This document shows, piece by piece, positions 25,278 to 32,783 of a stretch of DNA of 40,331 nucleotides (the first letter of the stretch is position 1; the number at the start of each line of letters is the position of its first letter). This stretch comes from Clostridia bacterium (lineage in GTDB: Bacteria > Bacillota > Clostridia > Christensenellales > CAG-138). Under the pieces are notes generated by a model. The model was not told where the DNA came from. It ran no database searches and saw only the letters and a list, made by a program, of their open reading frames with translations. Where the stretch lies: the NCBI GenBank assembly GCA_003246365.1, contig QKAN01000142.1, positions 1 through 40,331 on the forward strand, given 5' to 3'. The position numbers and the translations under genes were made by a program.

Positions 25278-26346
25278 ATACCCTTGGCACAACGTGTGTC
25301 CAGCCGTATGGATCGGGGAGGCGACCGGTTTGTATGCCGGTGAGAGTGTCGTAAAGAACCTTTGCAACGGGCCCGATGGTCGAACCGAGCAGGATCGATT
25401 CTCCTTTGTATTCCAGTTCGCCGATGGGAGAGATGACAGCCGCCGTACCAACGCCGAACGCTTCCGTTAGTTTGCCGGAGTGATAGGCGGAGAAGAGTTC
25501 GTCGACCGGAATGGCGCGTTCAACGGTTTGATACCCTAGACTTTGCGCCAACTCAAGCACGCTTCTGCGCGTGATGCCGCCGAGTATACTGCCGTCCAGA
25601 GATGGCGTAACCAGTTTGCCGTCCAGTACGAACATGACGTTCATTGCGCCGACTTCTTCGATGTTGCGGTTTTCGCGACCGTCCAGCCAGAGCACCTGAT
25701 CAAATCCCTTTTCTTTTGCTTTCATCGCGGCAAGCAGGCTTGCGGCATAGTTGCCGCCCGTTTTTACGTTGCCGGTTCCACCAATCACGGCGCGCACATA
25801 TCGATCTTCAATATGGATGCGCACGGGCTTGATGCCGTTTGGATAAAACGAGCCGGAGGGCGAGCAAATGATAAAAAAGATATGCCGTTGCGCTTTGTTG
25901 ATGCCGAGGCGACTGCCGTCGCCAATCATTGCCGGACGGATATATAAGGAGGTTCCGGAAGAGCTCGGCACCCAGTCCCGCTCCAAATCGACTAAGGTTT
26001 CGATGGCGGCTAGCTGCAGCGCTTCGTCAATTTGCGGCAGACACATTCGCTCCGCGCTCTGGTTTAAACGCGCGCAGTTCAACTCCGGACGAAACAGTCC
26101 GACTTCTCCGTTTTCGTAGCGGTAGGCTTTTAATCCTTCAAACACTTCCAGAGAATAGTGCAGCACGGGTGACGCAGGATCGATGGAAAACGGCTGGTAT
26201 GGCACGATGCGCGCATCATGCCAGCCTTGCGCTTCGTTGTAGTCCGCGATAAACATATGGTCGGTAAACAGACTGCCGAAGCCGAGCTTCGATTCGTCCG
26301 TATATTTCTCTTTAGGCAATTCTGTTTTTTGAATTTGGATATGCAT
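25276..26346 (-). CDS. ilvE: Branched-chain amino acid aminotransferase
   Basis: A 356-residue PLP enzyme of fold type IV interconverting Val, Leu and Ile with their 2-oxoacids. It begins with the typical KLGFGSLFTDHMF; SLEVFEGLKAYR and the PLP lysine K195 in GNVKTGGNYAAS are present, as is EVGAMNVMFV. It is the last gene of the OFOR-Ptb-Buk operon and overlaps the end of the OFOR gamma gene by 35 bases, with GAGGAGG upstream of the ATG. In this context it probably works catabolically, feeding branched 2-oxoacids to the oxidoreductase. Confidence 0.95.
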   Translation of the reverse strand: MHIQIQKTELPKEKYTDESKLGFGSLFTDHMFIADYNEAQGWHDARIVPYQPFSIDPASPVLHYSLEVFEGLKAYRYENGEVGLFRPELNCARLNQSAERMCLPQIDEALQLAAIETLVDLERDWVPSSSGTSLYIRPAMIGDGSRLGINKAQRHIFFIICSPSGSFYPNGIKPVRIHIEDRYVRAVIGGTGNVKTGGNYAASLLAAMKAKEKGFDQVLWLDGRENRNIEEVGAMNVMFVLDGKLVTPSLDGSILGGITRRSVLELAQSLGYQTVERAIPVDELFSAYHSGKLTEAFGVGTAAVISPIGELEYKGESILLGSTIGPVAKVLYDTLTGIQTGRLPDPYGWTHVVPRV

Positions 26347-26893
26347 GGTTCGCCTCCTCGATAAAACTCTTTGCGCCGCGGTGCATTGCTTCGATATTCA
26401 GGTCTACCAACGCCGCTTTGGGGCCGGTGAACAGATGCGCTAAAATCTCTTGAAGCGTCTCATAGCGCAGCAGCTTTGTTGCCTCCATATATGCGCCGAG
26501 CATGACCATGTTTGCGACCTTTGCGTTGCCAAGTTCCTGCGCAATTTCCAGACAAGGGATGTAGAACGCCTGAATATCGCACCGCGTTGCGCGCACTTCG
26601 ATAATGCTACTGTTGACAAACAGCATACCGCCGCTTGCCAGCTGCGGCTCGAATTTAATCAGCGACGGTTTGTTCATGACGATGAGTTCGGTCGGGTTTA
26701 ATATCATCGGTGAAACGATCTCTTCTTCACTGATCACGACGGAGCAGTTTGCCGTGCCTCCGCGCATCTCCGGCCCGTAACTCGGAATCCAGCTTACGCT
26801 GAGACCTTCATGCATGCCTGCTTCGGCAAGCGTTTTTCCCAGCGCCATCACACCCTGTCCGCCAAATCCGGAAATGATGATTTCGTGTGTCAT
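26312..26893 (-). CDS. 2-oxoacid:ferredoxin oxidoreductase, gamma subunit
   Basis: A 193-residue subunit of a multi-subunit OFOR. The start MTHEIIISGFGGQGVMALGKTLAEA is diagnostic of the gamma domain, as is SYGPEMRGGTANCSV, which contacts CoA chemistry in the complex. GGAGG precedes the ATG, one base after the beta subunit stop. It overlaps the ilvE start. The complex very probably oxidises branched 2-oxoacids (VorC-like), judged from IlvE, Ptb and Buk nearby. Confidence 0.94.
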   Translation of the reverse strand: MTHEIIISGFGGQGVMALGKTLAEAGMHEGLSVSWIPSYGPEMRGGTANCSVVISEEEIVSPMILNPTELIVMNKPSLIKFEPQLASGGMLFVNSSIIEVRATRCDIQAFYIPCLEIAQELGNAKVANMVMLGAYMEATKLLRYETLQEILAHLFTGPKAALVDLNIEAMHRGAKSFIEEANHAYPNSKNRIA

Positions 26894-26894
26894 G

Positions 26895-27641
26895 TTATTT
26901 TACCTCCGTTCTGTCTGCGGTAACGCCCAGCGGGTAGTATGGAATCATGTTTGTTTTCAGCCAGTCGACCGCTTCCAGCGGCGTGAGTCCCCAGTTGGTC
27001 GGGCAGGTGGAAAGCACTTCCACAAACGTAAACCCGGCGCCTTGGGACTGCAGCTGAAACGCTTTTTTGATTGCTTTTTTTGCTTTGAGAATGTTGGGAA
27101 CATCCACGACGGTGACGCGCTCCGAATAAACGCATCCATCCAGTGTTGACAGCATTTCCGCCATGCGGATCGGCATGCCGTAATGCTCCGCCTGCCGTCC
27201 AGAAGGAGCAGTTGTCGCCTTTTGACCCAACAGTGTGGTCGGCGCCATCTGTCCGCCCGTCATGCCGTAGATAGCATTGTTGATGAAAATTGTGGTAATT
27301 TTTTCTCCGCGCATCGCCGCGTGCACGATTTCCGCCGTGCCGATGGCGGCGAGGTCGCCGTCTCCCTGATAGGTGAACACGGTTAAATCCGGATGTGTGC
27401 GCTTGATGCCGGTTGCAACGGCGGGCGCGCGTCCGTGTGCGGCTTCCTGCATATCGCAGGCAAAATAGTTATACGCAAACACAGAGCAACCGACCGGAGC
27501 GACGCCGACGGTGGAGCCGACCAGCCCGAGCTCTTCCAGCGATTCGGCAACGAGTTTGTGCACAACGCCGTGCGTGCAGCCGGGGCAATAATGCATTTCC
27601 GCGTCGGTCAGCCCCTTGGATCGTTGATAGACAATGCTCAT
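26895..27641 (-). CDS. 2-oxoacid:ferredoxin oxidoreductase, beta (thiamine diphosphate) subunit
   Basis: A 248-residue subunit binding thiamine diphosphate and Mg. The CPGCTHG motif near residue 19 provides part of the proximal cluster/TPP region. GDGDLAAIGTAEIVHAAMRG followed by INNAIYGMTGGQ is the TPP-Mg binding stretch. It overlaps the alpha gene stop by 4 bases, so translation is coupled. Reaction of the complex: 2-oxoacid + CoA + oxidised ferredoxin to acyl-CoA + CO2 + reduced ferredoxin. Confidence 0.94.
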   Translation of the reverse strand: MSIVYQRSKGLTDAEMHYCPGCTHGVVHKLVAESLEELGLVGSTVGVAPVGCSVFAYNYFACDMQEAAHGRAPAVATGIKRTHPDLTVFTYQGDGDLAAIGTAEIVHAAMRGEKITTIFINNAIYGMTGGQMAPTTLLGQKATTAPSGRQAEHYGMPIRMAEMLSTLDGCVYSERVTVVDVPNILKAKKAIKKAFQLQSQGAGFTFVEVLSTCPTNWGLTPLEAVDWLKTNMIPYYPLGVTADRTEVK

Positions 27642-28708
27642 GCAACAAACCTCCCTAACGCAAGATACGCTTCGCGGACGAGATCCGCCGGCAAGGGGAA
27701 TGTGCCGCCGCCTGCGCCGACAAAACGGACAGGCTTTGCGCCGTTGACCGCGAGTTTTACGTCGTCGATCATCTGCCCCATGCTCATTTCAACATCGATA
27801 ACCGCTTTCACTCCCTTGGATTCCGCGCGTTCCCGCAGTGCGTCTTCCGGAAACGGCCAAAGTGTGATGGGTCGGAACAGACCTGCTTTGATTCCCTGAC
27901 GGCGCAGTTGCAGTACAGCCGCGTGGGATATCCGCGCCGTCGTGCCATAGGCAACAAACAAAATCTCGGCGTCGTCCGTCATGAACTCTTCATACCGGAT
28001 TTCGTGTTCTGAGATTCGATCGTATTTTTCCTGTAGTTTTTTATTTTGTATCGCGCAGTCTTTCGCGTCGATAAACAGCGAGGTGACCACGTTGTGCTCC
28101 CGTTTGCCCTGTGTGCCGTCAGTTGCCCAGTTTTTATCGGGCAGCGCGCGCGGCTGAGGGGTGCGCCATTCGATGGCCTCCATCATCTGGCCGATCATTC
28201 CGTCTGCGAGTACCATGACGGGAATGCGGTAATAATCCGCAATGTCGAACGCTTCCTGCGTCAGATCGGTTGCTTCCTGAATTGTTGCGGGCGCGAGCAC
28301 GACGTTGCGGTAGTCTCCGTTTCCGCCGCCGCGCGTCGCCTGATAATAGTCCGCCTGAGAGGGGGCGATGTTGCCGAGTCCCGGCCCGCCGCGCATCATG
28401 TTGACGATGACCGCCGGCAATTCCGCGCAGGCGATATAACTGATGCCTTCCTGTTTGAGACTGATGCCGGGGGAAGAGGAGGAGGTCATGACGCGGACGC
28501 CGGAACCAGCGGCGCCATAGACCATATTGATCGCGGCAACTTCGCTTTCCGCCTGCAGAAAACAGCCGTCGTGCTCCGGCAGATGCCGCGAGAAGTATTC
28601 GGGGATTTCATTCTGCGGGGTAATCGGATAGCCGAAGAAATAGCGGCATCCCGCGCGAATGGCGGCCTCGGCAATTGCTTCGTTGCCTTTCCATAGTTCT
28701 TTTGCCAT
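27638..28708 (-). CDS. 2-oxoacid:ferredoxin oxidoreductase, alpha subunit (VorB/KorA type)
   Basis: A 356-residue subunit with the pyrimidine-binding domain. Visible marks are GCRYFFGYPITPQNEIPEY near residue 20, VMTSSSSPGISLKQEGISY near 75, and RGGPGLGNIAPSQADYYQATRGGGNGDYR near 106, which is typical of 2-ketoisovalerate or 2-ketoglutarate enzymes. Neighbours favour branched-chain 2-oxoacids over 2-ketoglutarate. AAAGGA precedes the ATG, 4 bases after the ferredoxin-subunit stop. Confidence 0.94.
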   Translation of the reverse strand: MAKELWKGNEAIAEAAIRAGCRYFFGYPITPQNEIPEYFSRHLPEHDGCFLQAESEVAAINMVYGAAGSGVRVMTSSSSPGISLKQEGISYIACAELPAVIVNMMRGGPGLGNIAPSQADYYQATRGGGNGDYRNVVLAPATIQEATDLTQEAFDIADYYRIPVMVLADGMIGQMMEAIEWRTPQPRALPDKNWATDGTQGKREHNVVTSLFIDAKDCAIQNKKLQEKYDRISEHEIRYEEFMTDDAEILFVAYGTTARISHAAVLQLRRQGIKAGLFRPITLWPFPEDALRERAESKGVKAVIDVEMSMGQMIDDVKLAVNGAKPVRFVGAGGGTFPLPADLVREAYLALGRFVA

Positions 28709-28712
28709 GATG

Positions 28713-28922
28713 TCACATCCTTTCTACGGTGATCACGCTGTCCGGACACATCCGCGCGCAGCTTGCGCAGGCGGTGCATTCTTCCATCCGCACCACCGTT
28801 GCAGGATGATAGCCTTTTGCGTTGGTCGCCGTATCCATTTCGATGATGTGTTTCGGACACACCGCGATGCACAGTTCGCAGCCTTTGCAGCGATCCCTGT
28901 CAAAAATTACGTTTCCTGACAC
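28713..28922 (-). CDS. 2-oxoacid:ferredoxin oxidoreductase, ferredoxin-like delta subunit
   Basis: A 69-residue protein with two 4Fe-4S motifs, CKGCELCIAVCP and CTACASCARMCP, which passes electrons from the TPP site to ferredoxin. The GTG start at 28922 is supported by AGGAGGGACT just upstream on the minus strand. It heads the delta-alpha-beta-gamma group. Confidence 0.93.
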   Translation of the reverse strand: MSGNVIFDRDRCKGCELCIAVCPKHIIEMDTATNAKGYHPATVVRMEECTACASCARMCPDSVITVERM

Positions 28923-28974
28923 AGCAGTCCCTCCTAAATTCGTGCGCTTCGGGTTTGAGTGAAAAGTGCAATGG

Positions 28975-29643
28975 TTACTCGTCGGTTTCGAGTTCCCAAG
29001 GTTTTCGCATCAATAGATCCATCGGTAAAAGTGTCTCCGACGGCAGAGCGATTTTGTCCTCCAACCGCCGCGGAAACGCGTGATATCGAACCGGAATGCC
29101 CGTGCGCTCGGCAACTTCGTTTGCCAGAGACGCACCGCGCATGATATCTTCCGCCTCGGTTTCGGCGCAGAGGTGTGTGTTGTTGATCAGCCCCGTCGCT
29201 TTCAACTTTGCGCTTTTTTCAATTTCCCGCAGATATCGTTCCGCCTTTTCGGGTGTTGCGGTTTCCGGACGACTGAAGTTGAGCACACAAAGCAGTTCAT
29301 ATTTCACAGCCTGAATCTTTTGCGCAAACCGTCCTAGCACGCGCGCGCCGACCGCGTCCCCGCCGATGTCCATAACCCCGCAAATGCCGGGTTCGAGCAG
29401 CGCGTTCACTGCAGGATTCAATGCGGGCATGTCGGAGTTGCCTCCTGCGGACACGATAACCGTTACGCCGTTGGCGGACAGATATTCGCTTTGCTCACGG
29501 GAGCAGAAATACGGGTTGACAACGTCCAGATCGGCAAGCAACGGAGAATACCCTGCGCGGGCGAGCGAAAGCGCAAAGTTGACCGCGAACTCGGTTTTTC
29601 CGCTGCCATAGTGTCCCGTTATGATGTGCAGATGATCTTCCAT
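28975..29643 (-). CDS. ParA/MinD-like P-loop ATPase of unknown role
   Basis: A 222-residue nucleotide-binding protein. The P-loop GHYGSGKTEFAVN near residue 10, DLDVVNPYF near 37 and MDIGGDAVGARVLG near 90 indicate a deviant-Walker-like SIMIBI ATPase. NNTHLC near 155 fits the base-recognition region. It lies between buk and the OFOR genes in one operon. Proteins of this kind are annotated only as hypothetical as far as I know. ATG 29643 is preferred to the in-frame TTG 29661, although its ribosome site is weak. A maturation or regulatory role for the neighbouring enzymes is possible but unsupported. Confidence 0.8.
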   Translation of the reverse strand: MEDHLHIITGHYGSGKTEFAVNFALSLARAGYSPLLADLDVVNPYFCSREQSEYLSANGVTVIVSAGGNSDMPALNPAVNALLEPGICGVMDIGGDAVGARVLGRFAQKIQAVKYELLCVLNFSRPETATPEKAERYLREIEKSAKLKATGLINNTHLCAETEAEDIMRGASLANEVAERTGIPVRYHAFPRRLEDKIALPSETLLPMDLLMRKPWELETDE

Positions 29644-29687
29644 ACCGTTCACCGCTTTCAATAAGTTAGCTTTGCCGGATCGTTGGA

Positions 29688-30755
29688 TCAGTATTCCTTA
29701 ACTTGCTCTTTGCCGGAAAGGACGCGGATTGCCGCTTCGACAAGCGCCTTTTGCTCGTTTTCTCCGGGCAGAATCACAATTTCCGCGATAAACGACGTTC
29801 GCTTGGCAATCCAGCTGGTAAACATATTGTCGTAGGCAAATCCGCCCGTAAGGATAATCGCCTGAACATCTCCGCCGAGTACGGCAGCGCATGCGCCGAT
29901 TTCTTTTGCTGTTTGATATGCCATGCCTTCGTAAACAAGTCGCGCTTTCTCGTCCCCGTTTTCCGCGCGGCGGCTGACTTCCTTGCCGTCGTCCGTGCCG
30001 AGATATCCGAGCAATCCGCCGTGTGTGTTGAGTTTACGGATGAGATCGACCGCAGGAAGATTCTCCCGCGCGCAGAGTTTGATGACCGAATTTGCGGGCA
30101 ATCCACCGCAGCGCTGCGCGCTGAATGGGCCGTCTCCGCCGAGGCCGTCGTTCACGTCGATCACGCGGCCTTTTTCATGCGCGCCTACGGTGACACCGCC
30201 GCCGATATGGGCGACGATCAGGTTGACGTCCTCATAGTTGAGGCCGCGGCTGGCGCAGAAACGACGCGCTTCCGCCTTTTGATTCAGCGCGTGAAAAATG
30301 GAAACGCGGCTGATTTCCGGATGACCGGACAGCCGCGCAAGATCGCACAATTCGTCCGTGACGACGGAGTCGGCAATAAAGGATGGGATTCCTGTGGTTT
30401 GCGCGATCTCGTCCGCCAGCATAGCGCCGAGATTACAGGCGTGCTCGCCGTATTTACAGCTCTTTAAATCAGAGAGCATTCGTTCGTTAATCGTATAGGT
30501 TCCTCCCGCAATCGGGCGTAGCAATCCGCCCCTGCCGATGACGGCATCGAGCGAATCAACCGAAATTTGATGCGCCGCTAGTTCGGATTCGATGGCGGCT
30601 CTGCGAAACGAGAGAGACGCGGTTAAATCGGCGCAGGAGGTCAACTCCTCGTGCGAATGAAACAACGTGGTTTCAAACAACACGGTTTCGTCTTTATATA
30701 CCGCGATTTTTGTTGTAGTGGAACCGGGGTTGATCGCGAGGATTTGATACGGCAT
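29688..30755 (-). CDS. buk: Butyrate kinase (branched-chain acid kinase)
   Basis: A 355-residue ASKHA-fold acyl kinase: acyl phosphate + ADP to carboxylate + ATP. The start ILAINPGSTTTKIAVYKDE is the phosphate-binding motif of butyrate kinases. VIGRGGLLRPIAGGTY, VAHIGGGVTVGAH and DVNDGLGGDGPFS are conserved. It follows ptb by one base. In this operon the likely substrates are isobutyryl-, isovaleryl- and 2-methylbutyryl-phosphate made from Val, Leu and Ile. Confidence 0.96.
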   Translation of the reverse strand: MPYQILAINPGSTTTKIAVYKDETVLFETTLFHSHEELTSCADLTASLSFRRAAIESELAAHQISVDSLDAVIGRGGLLRPIAGGTYTINERMLSDLKSCKYGEHACNLGAMLADEIAQTTGIPSFIADSVVTDELCDLARLSGHPEISRVSIFHALNQKAEARRFCASRGLNYEDVNLIVAHIGGGVTVGAHEKGRVIDVNDGLGGDGPFSAQRCGGLPANSVIKLCARENLPAVDLIRKLNTHGGLLGYLGTDDGKEVSRRAENGDEKARLVYEGMAYQTAKEIGACAAVLGGDVQAIILTGGFAYDNMFTSWIAKRTSFIAEIVILPGENEQKALVEAAIRVLSGKEQVKEY

Positions 30756-30756
30756 G

Positions 30757-31665
30757 TCAGTTCATCCTTTCGTATGCTAAACGCATCGCCAGCGCGATGG
30801 AGTTGAGCTTTGTCTCTTCCCGATCCGCGCGGCTGGTCAGAATGACCGGAACGGATGCGCCGACGATGACGCCCGCGCAGGCAACCTTCGCCACAAAGGC
30901 AAAGGATTTATACAATGCGTTTCCGGTTTCAATCTGCGGGGCGAGAATGATATCCGCCCTGCCTGCGTTCGGATCCAAAATACCCTTGTGAATTGCTGCT
31001 TCGCGAAAGAGACAGTTATCCAGCGCAAGCGGACCTGTCACGACACAATTTTGCAGTTCGCCTTCACGGTTGCTCTTTACCAGTTCCGCGGCTTCCATTG
31101 TGCAGGGCATTTTAGGATTGATGCTTTCGATCGCGCAGAGACACGCAACGACCGGCTGCTCGTTACCGAGCACGCGCGCAACCTTGACCGCGTTTCGAAT
31201 GATGTGTTTTTTTGCCACGAGGTCGGGATACATATTGACCGCCGGATCCGTCAGATAGACGATGCGGTCGAATCCGGGCAGTTCGAACGCGGCGACATAC
31301 GAGAGCAGTTCGCTTTCGCGAAGGCCGTGTTCGGAATTGACGACTTCGCGCAGCATGGTTGCCGTGCTGACGAGCCCCTTCATCACCGCCTGCGCGTGTT
31401 TCTCCCGCACGAGGCGAACCGCGGTTTTGCAGCACTGTGTCGAATCATCGCAGTCAATGATTTCCATGTCGGAAATATCGATGTCGTTCTGCCCCGCAAT
31501 TGCCTGAATTTCGCTTTTGCTGCCGATGAGCAGCGCGTGGCAGAGCTCCTTGTCGACGGCTTGACGCAGCGCGGAAAGCACATATGCGTCCTGCGCCGCG
31601 GCGACGGCAACGACGGGTTGCTTGGAATATCGTTCGTTTGTGATGTCATTCAAAGAAGCGTACAT
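30757..31665 (-). CDS. ptb: Phosphate butyryltransferase (phosphate acyltransferase)
   Basis: A 302-residue enzyme of the Pta/Ptb family converting acyl-CoA + phosphate to acyl phosphate + CoA. Conserved parts are VMKGLVSTATMLREVV near residue 110, YLTDPAVNMYPD and VTGPLALDNCLF. It is the first gene of the minus-strand operon, under the promoter at 31717-31745. ATG 31665 with GTGGAAAAC upstream is chosen; an in-frame GTG at 31677 lacks a ribosome site. It supplies Buk with acyl phosphate. Confidence 0.94.
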   Translation of the reverse strand: MYASLNDITNERYSKQPVVAVAAAQDAYVLSALRQAVDKELCHALLIGSKSEIQAIAGQNDIDISDMEIIDCDDSTQCCKTAVRLVREKHAQAVMKGLVSTATMLREVVNSEHGLRESELLSYVAAFELPGFDRIVYLTDPAVNMYPDLVAKKHIIRNAVKVARVLGNEQPVVACLCAIESINPKMPCTMEAAELVKSNREGELQNCVVTGPLALDNCLFREAAIHKGILDPNAGRADIILAPQIETGNALYKSFAFVAKVACAGVIVGASVPVILTSRADREETKLNSIALAMRLAYERMN

Positions 31666-31685
31666 ATTGTTTTCCACGGAAAAGA

Positions 31686-31724
31686 AGTAGTATGAATCAA
31701 TTACTCATCCGACATCATACTACT
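31686..31724. promoter_or_regulatory. Perfect 10-bp inverted repeat over the ptb promoter, candidate operator
   Basis: AGTAGTATGA (31686-31695) and TCATACTACT (31715-31724) are exact inverted copies 19 bases apart. The second covers the ptb -10 region and the first lies near the transcription start. The divergent GntR-type regulator at 31828 is the natural candidate to bind. A third related half, GTCATACTT, is at about 31754. Confidence 0.6.
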
Positions 31725-31745
31725 AAATAAGTTGTATTATGTCAA
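31717..31745 (-). promoter_or_regulatory. Promoter of the ptb-buk-OFOR-ilvE operon
   Basis: On the minus strand, TTGACA (31745-31740), a 17-base spacer and TAGTAT (31722-31717). The -35 is exact consensus. The -10 lies inside the right arm of the inverted repeat. Confidence 0.7.
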
Positions 31746-31766
31746 GATGAGTCGTCATACTTCGGC

Positions 31767-31796
31767 TTGTATGCGGGAAGATATATGATGTATAAT
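31767..31796 (+). promoter_or_regulatory. Promoter of the GntR-family regulator
   Basis: TTGTAT (31767-31772), an 18-base spacer and a consensus TATAAT (31791-31796), 32 bases before the ATG at 31828. Confidence 0.65.
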
Positions 31797-31827
31797 TTCA
31801 TAAACGAACGGGAAGGGGAAAAAACGG

Positions 31828-32514
31828 ATGGCAGGCGAAAACAAAAGCCTTTCGGAGCGGATTGCAAACGAGCTTTATAACCTGATTATTCTGCAAAAAA
31901 AGTTTGCGCCCGGCGACAAACTGCCCAATGAGAACGACCTTTCCCAGAGCCTCGGCGTGAGCCGGACAACCCTGCGGGAAGCGGTGCGTTATCTGGTTGC
32001 GCAGGGTGTGCTCAGCGTGCAGAGAGGCCGCGGCACGTTTATCAGCGAGGACCTCGCAATCTATAATAAATACGATATCGGTACGCTCAGCCATGCGCGC
32101 CTTGCCGATATGTATGAAATCCGCCTGATGTTCGAACCGCAGTGCATTATGCTTGCGTGCTTCCGCGCAACGGAGGAAGAGCTGCAGGGGATATTTGATC
32201 AGGCGCAGCTGGTTGAAAAACTTGTTCGGGAAAACGGAAACTGGCCGGACGAGGATCAACGCTTCCACGAGATGATTGCTGCCGCCGCACACAACGAATT
32301 TATTATTCGGCTGTTCCCGATTATCAACGCCGCCGTCACGGAGGCGATGGAGATGACCGACAACACGGACGCGCTGAAAAACATCGTCATATATGATAAC
32401 CGCGATATGATGGGGTTTTTACGGCTGCGGGATGGAGCCGGCGCAAAGAGCGCGATGAACATCCACATTCGGCATGTCATCAACACGCTTGGCCTCAGCG
32501 CAGGAGAACTATAA
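31828..32514 (+). CDS. GntR-family regulator, FadR subfamily
   Basis: A 228-residue regulator. The winged HTH (about 1-75) contains KLPNENDLSQSLGVSRTTLREAVRYL and the wing VQRGRGTFI. The FCD effector domain (about 90-220) has D-x2-FH in EDQRFHEMI and a later HIRHV, which are likely metal and ligand contacts. GGGAAGGGGA precedes the ATG. It diverges from the ptb operon across about 160 bases containing a perfect inverted repeat, so it probably represses that operon and responds to an acyl or 2-oxoacid ligand (inference). Confidence 0.92.
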   Translation: MAGENKSLSERIANELYNLIILQKKFAPGDKLPNENDLSQSLGVSRTTLREAVRYLVAQGVLSVQRGRGTFISEDLAIYNKYDIGTLSHARLADMYEIRLMFEPQCIMLACFRATEEELQGIFDQAQLVEKLVRENGNWPDEDQRFHEMIAAAAHNEFIIRLFPIINAAVTEAMEMTDNTDALKNIVIYDNRDMMGFLRLRDGAGAKSAMNIHIRHVINTLGLSAGEL

Positions 32515-32536
32515 TAGTTTCGATCAAAACAAACAG

Positions 32537-32565
32537 ACTCGCGAAAAAAATCGCGAGTTTTTTAT
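32537..32565 (+). terminator. Terminator of the GntR-family gene
   Basis: The stem ACTCGCGA (32537-32544) / TCGCGAGT (32551-32558), with an A6 loop, is followed by TTTTTATT. Confidence 0.9.
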
Positions 32566-32583
32566 TAAATATGTATGCAATTC

Positions 32584-32611
32584 TTGTATAATTTTCGACA
32601 TATGATACAAT
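32584..32611 (+). promoter_or_regulatory. Candidate promoter for the diguanylate cyclase
   Basis: TTGTAT (32584-32589), a 16-base spacer and TACAAT (32606-32611). It lies about 170 bases before the gene, leaving a long leader that ends in a small ACTCAG/CTGAGT hairpin (32748-32769) next to the ribosome site. Confidence 0.4.
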
Positions 32612-32783
32612 CAAGTTAGAATTATTAACGTGTTGAACAAATCGTCTGAAAACGAATCGAAAGAAAAAAACATTATAAATGCATAAATAATTGGCTGCTA
32701 TTCGATATTTCTATTGATGGATCGTGTATTTTAAGCTAATCTTCGCGACTCAGAAGGGGGCGCCTGAGTAGAAAGGTTTGCAA

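Noticed and set aside
32612-32783. Cyclic di-GMP riboswitch before the diguanylate cyclase
   Set aside because: The conserved GEMM core segments are not present; only a small hairpin is seen.
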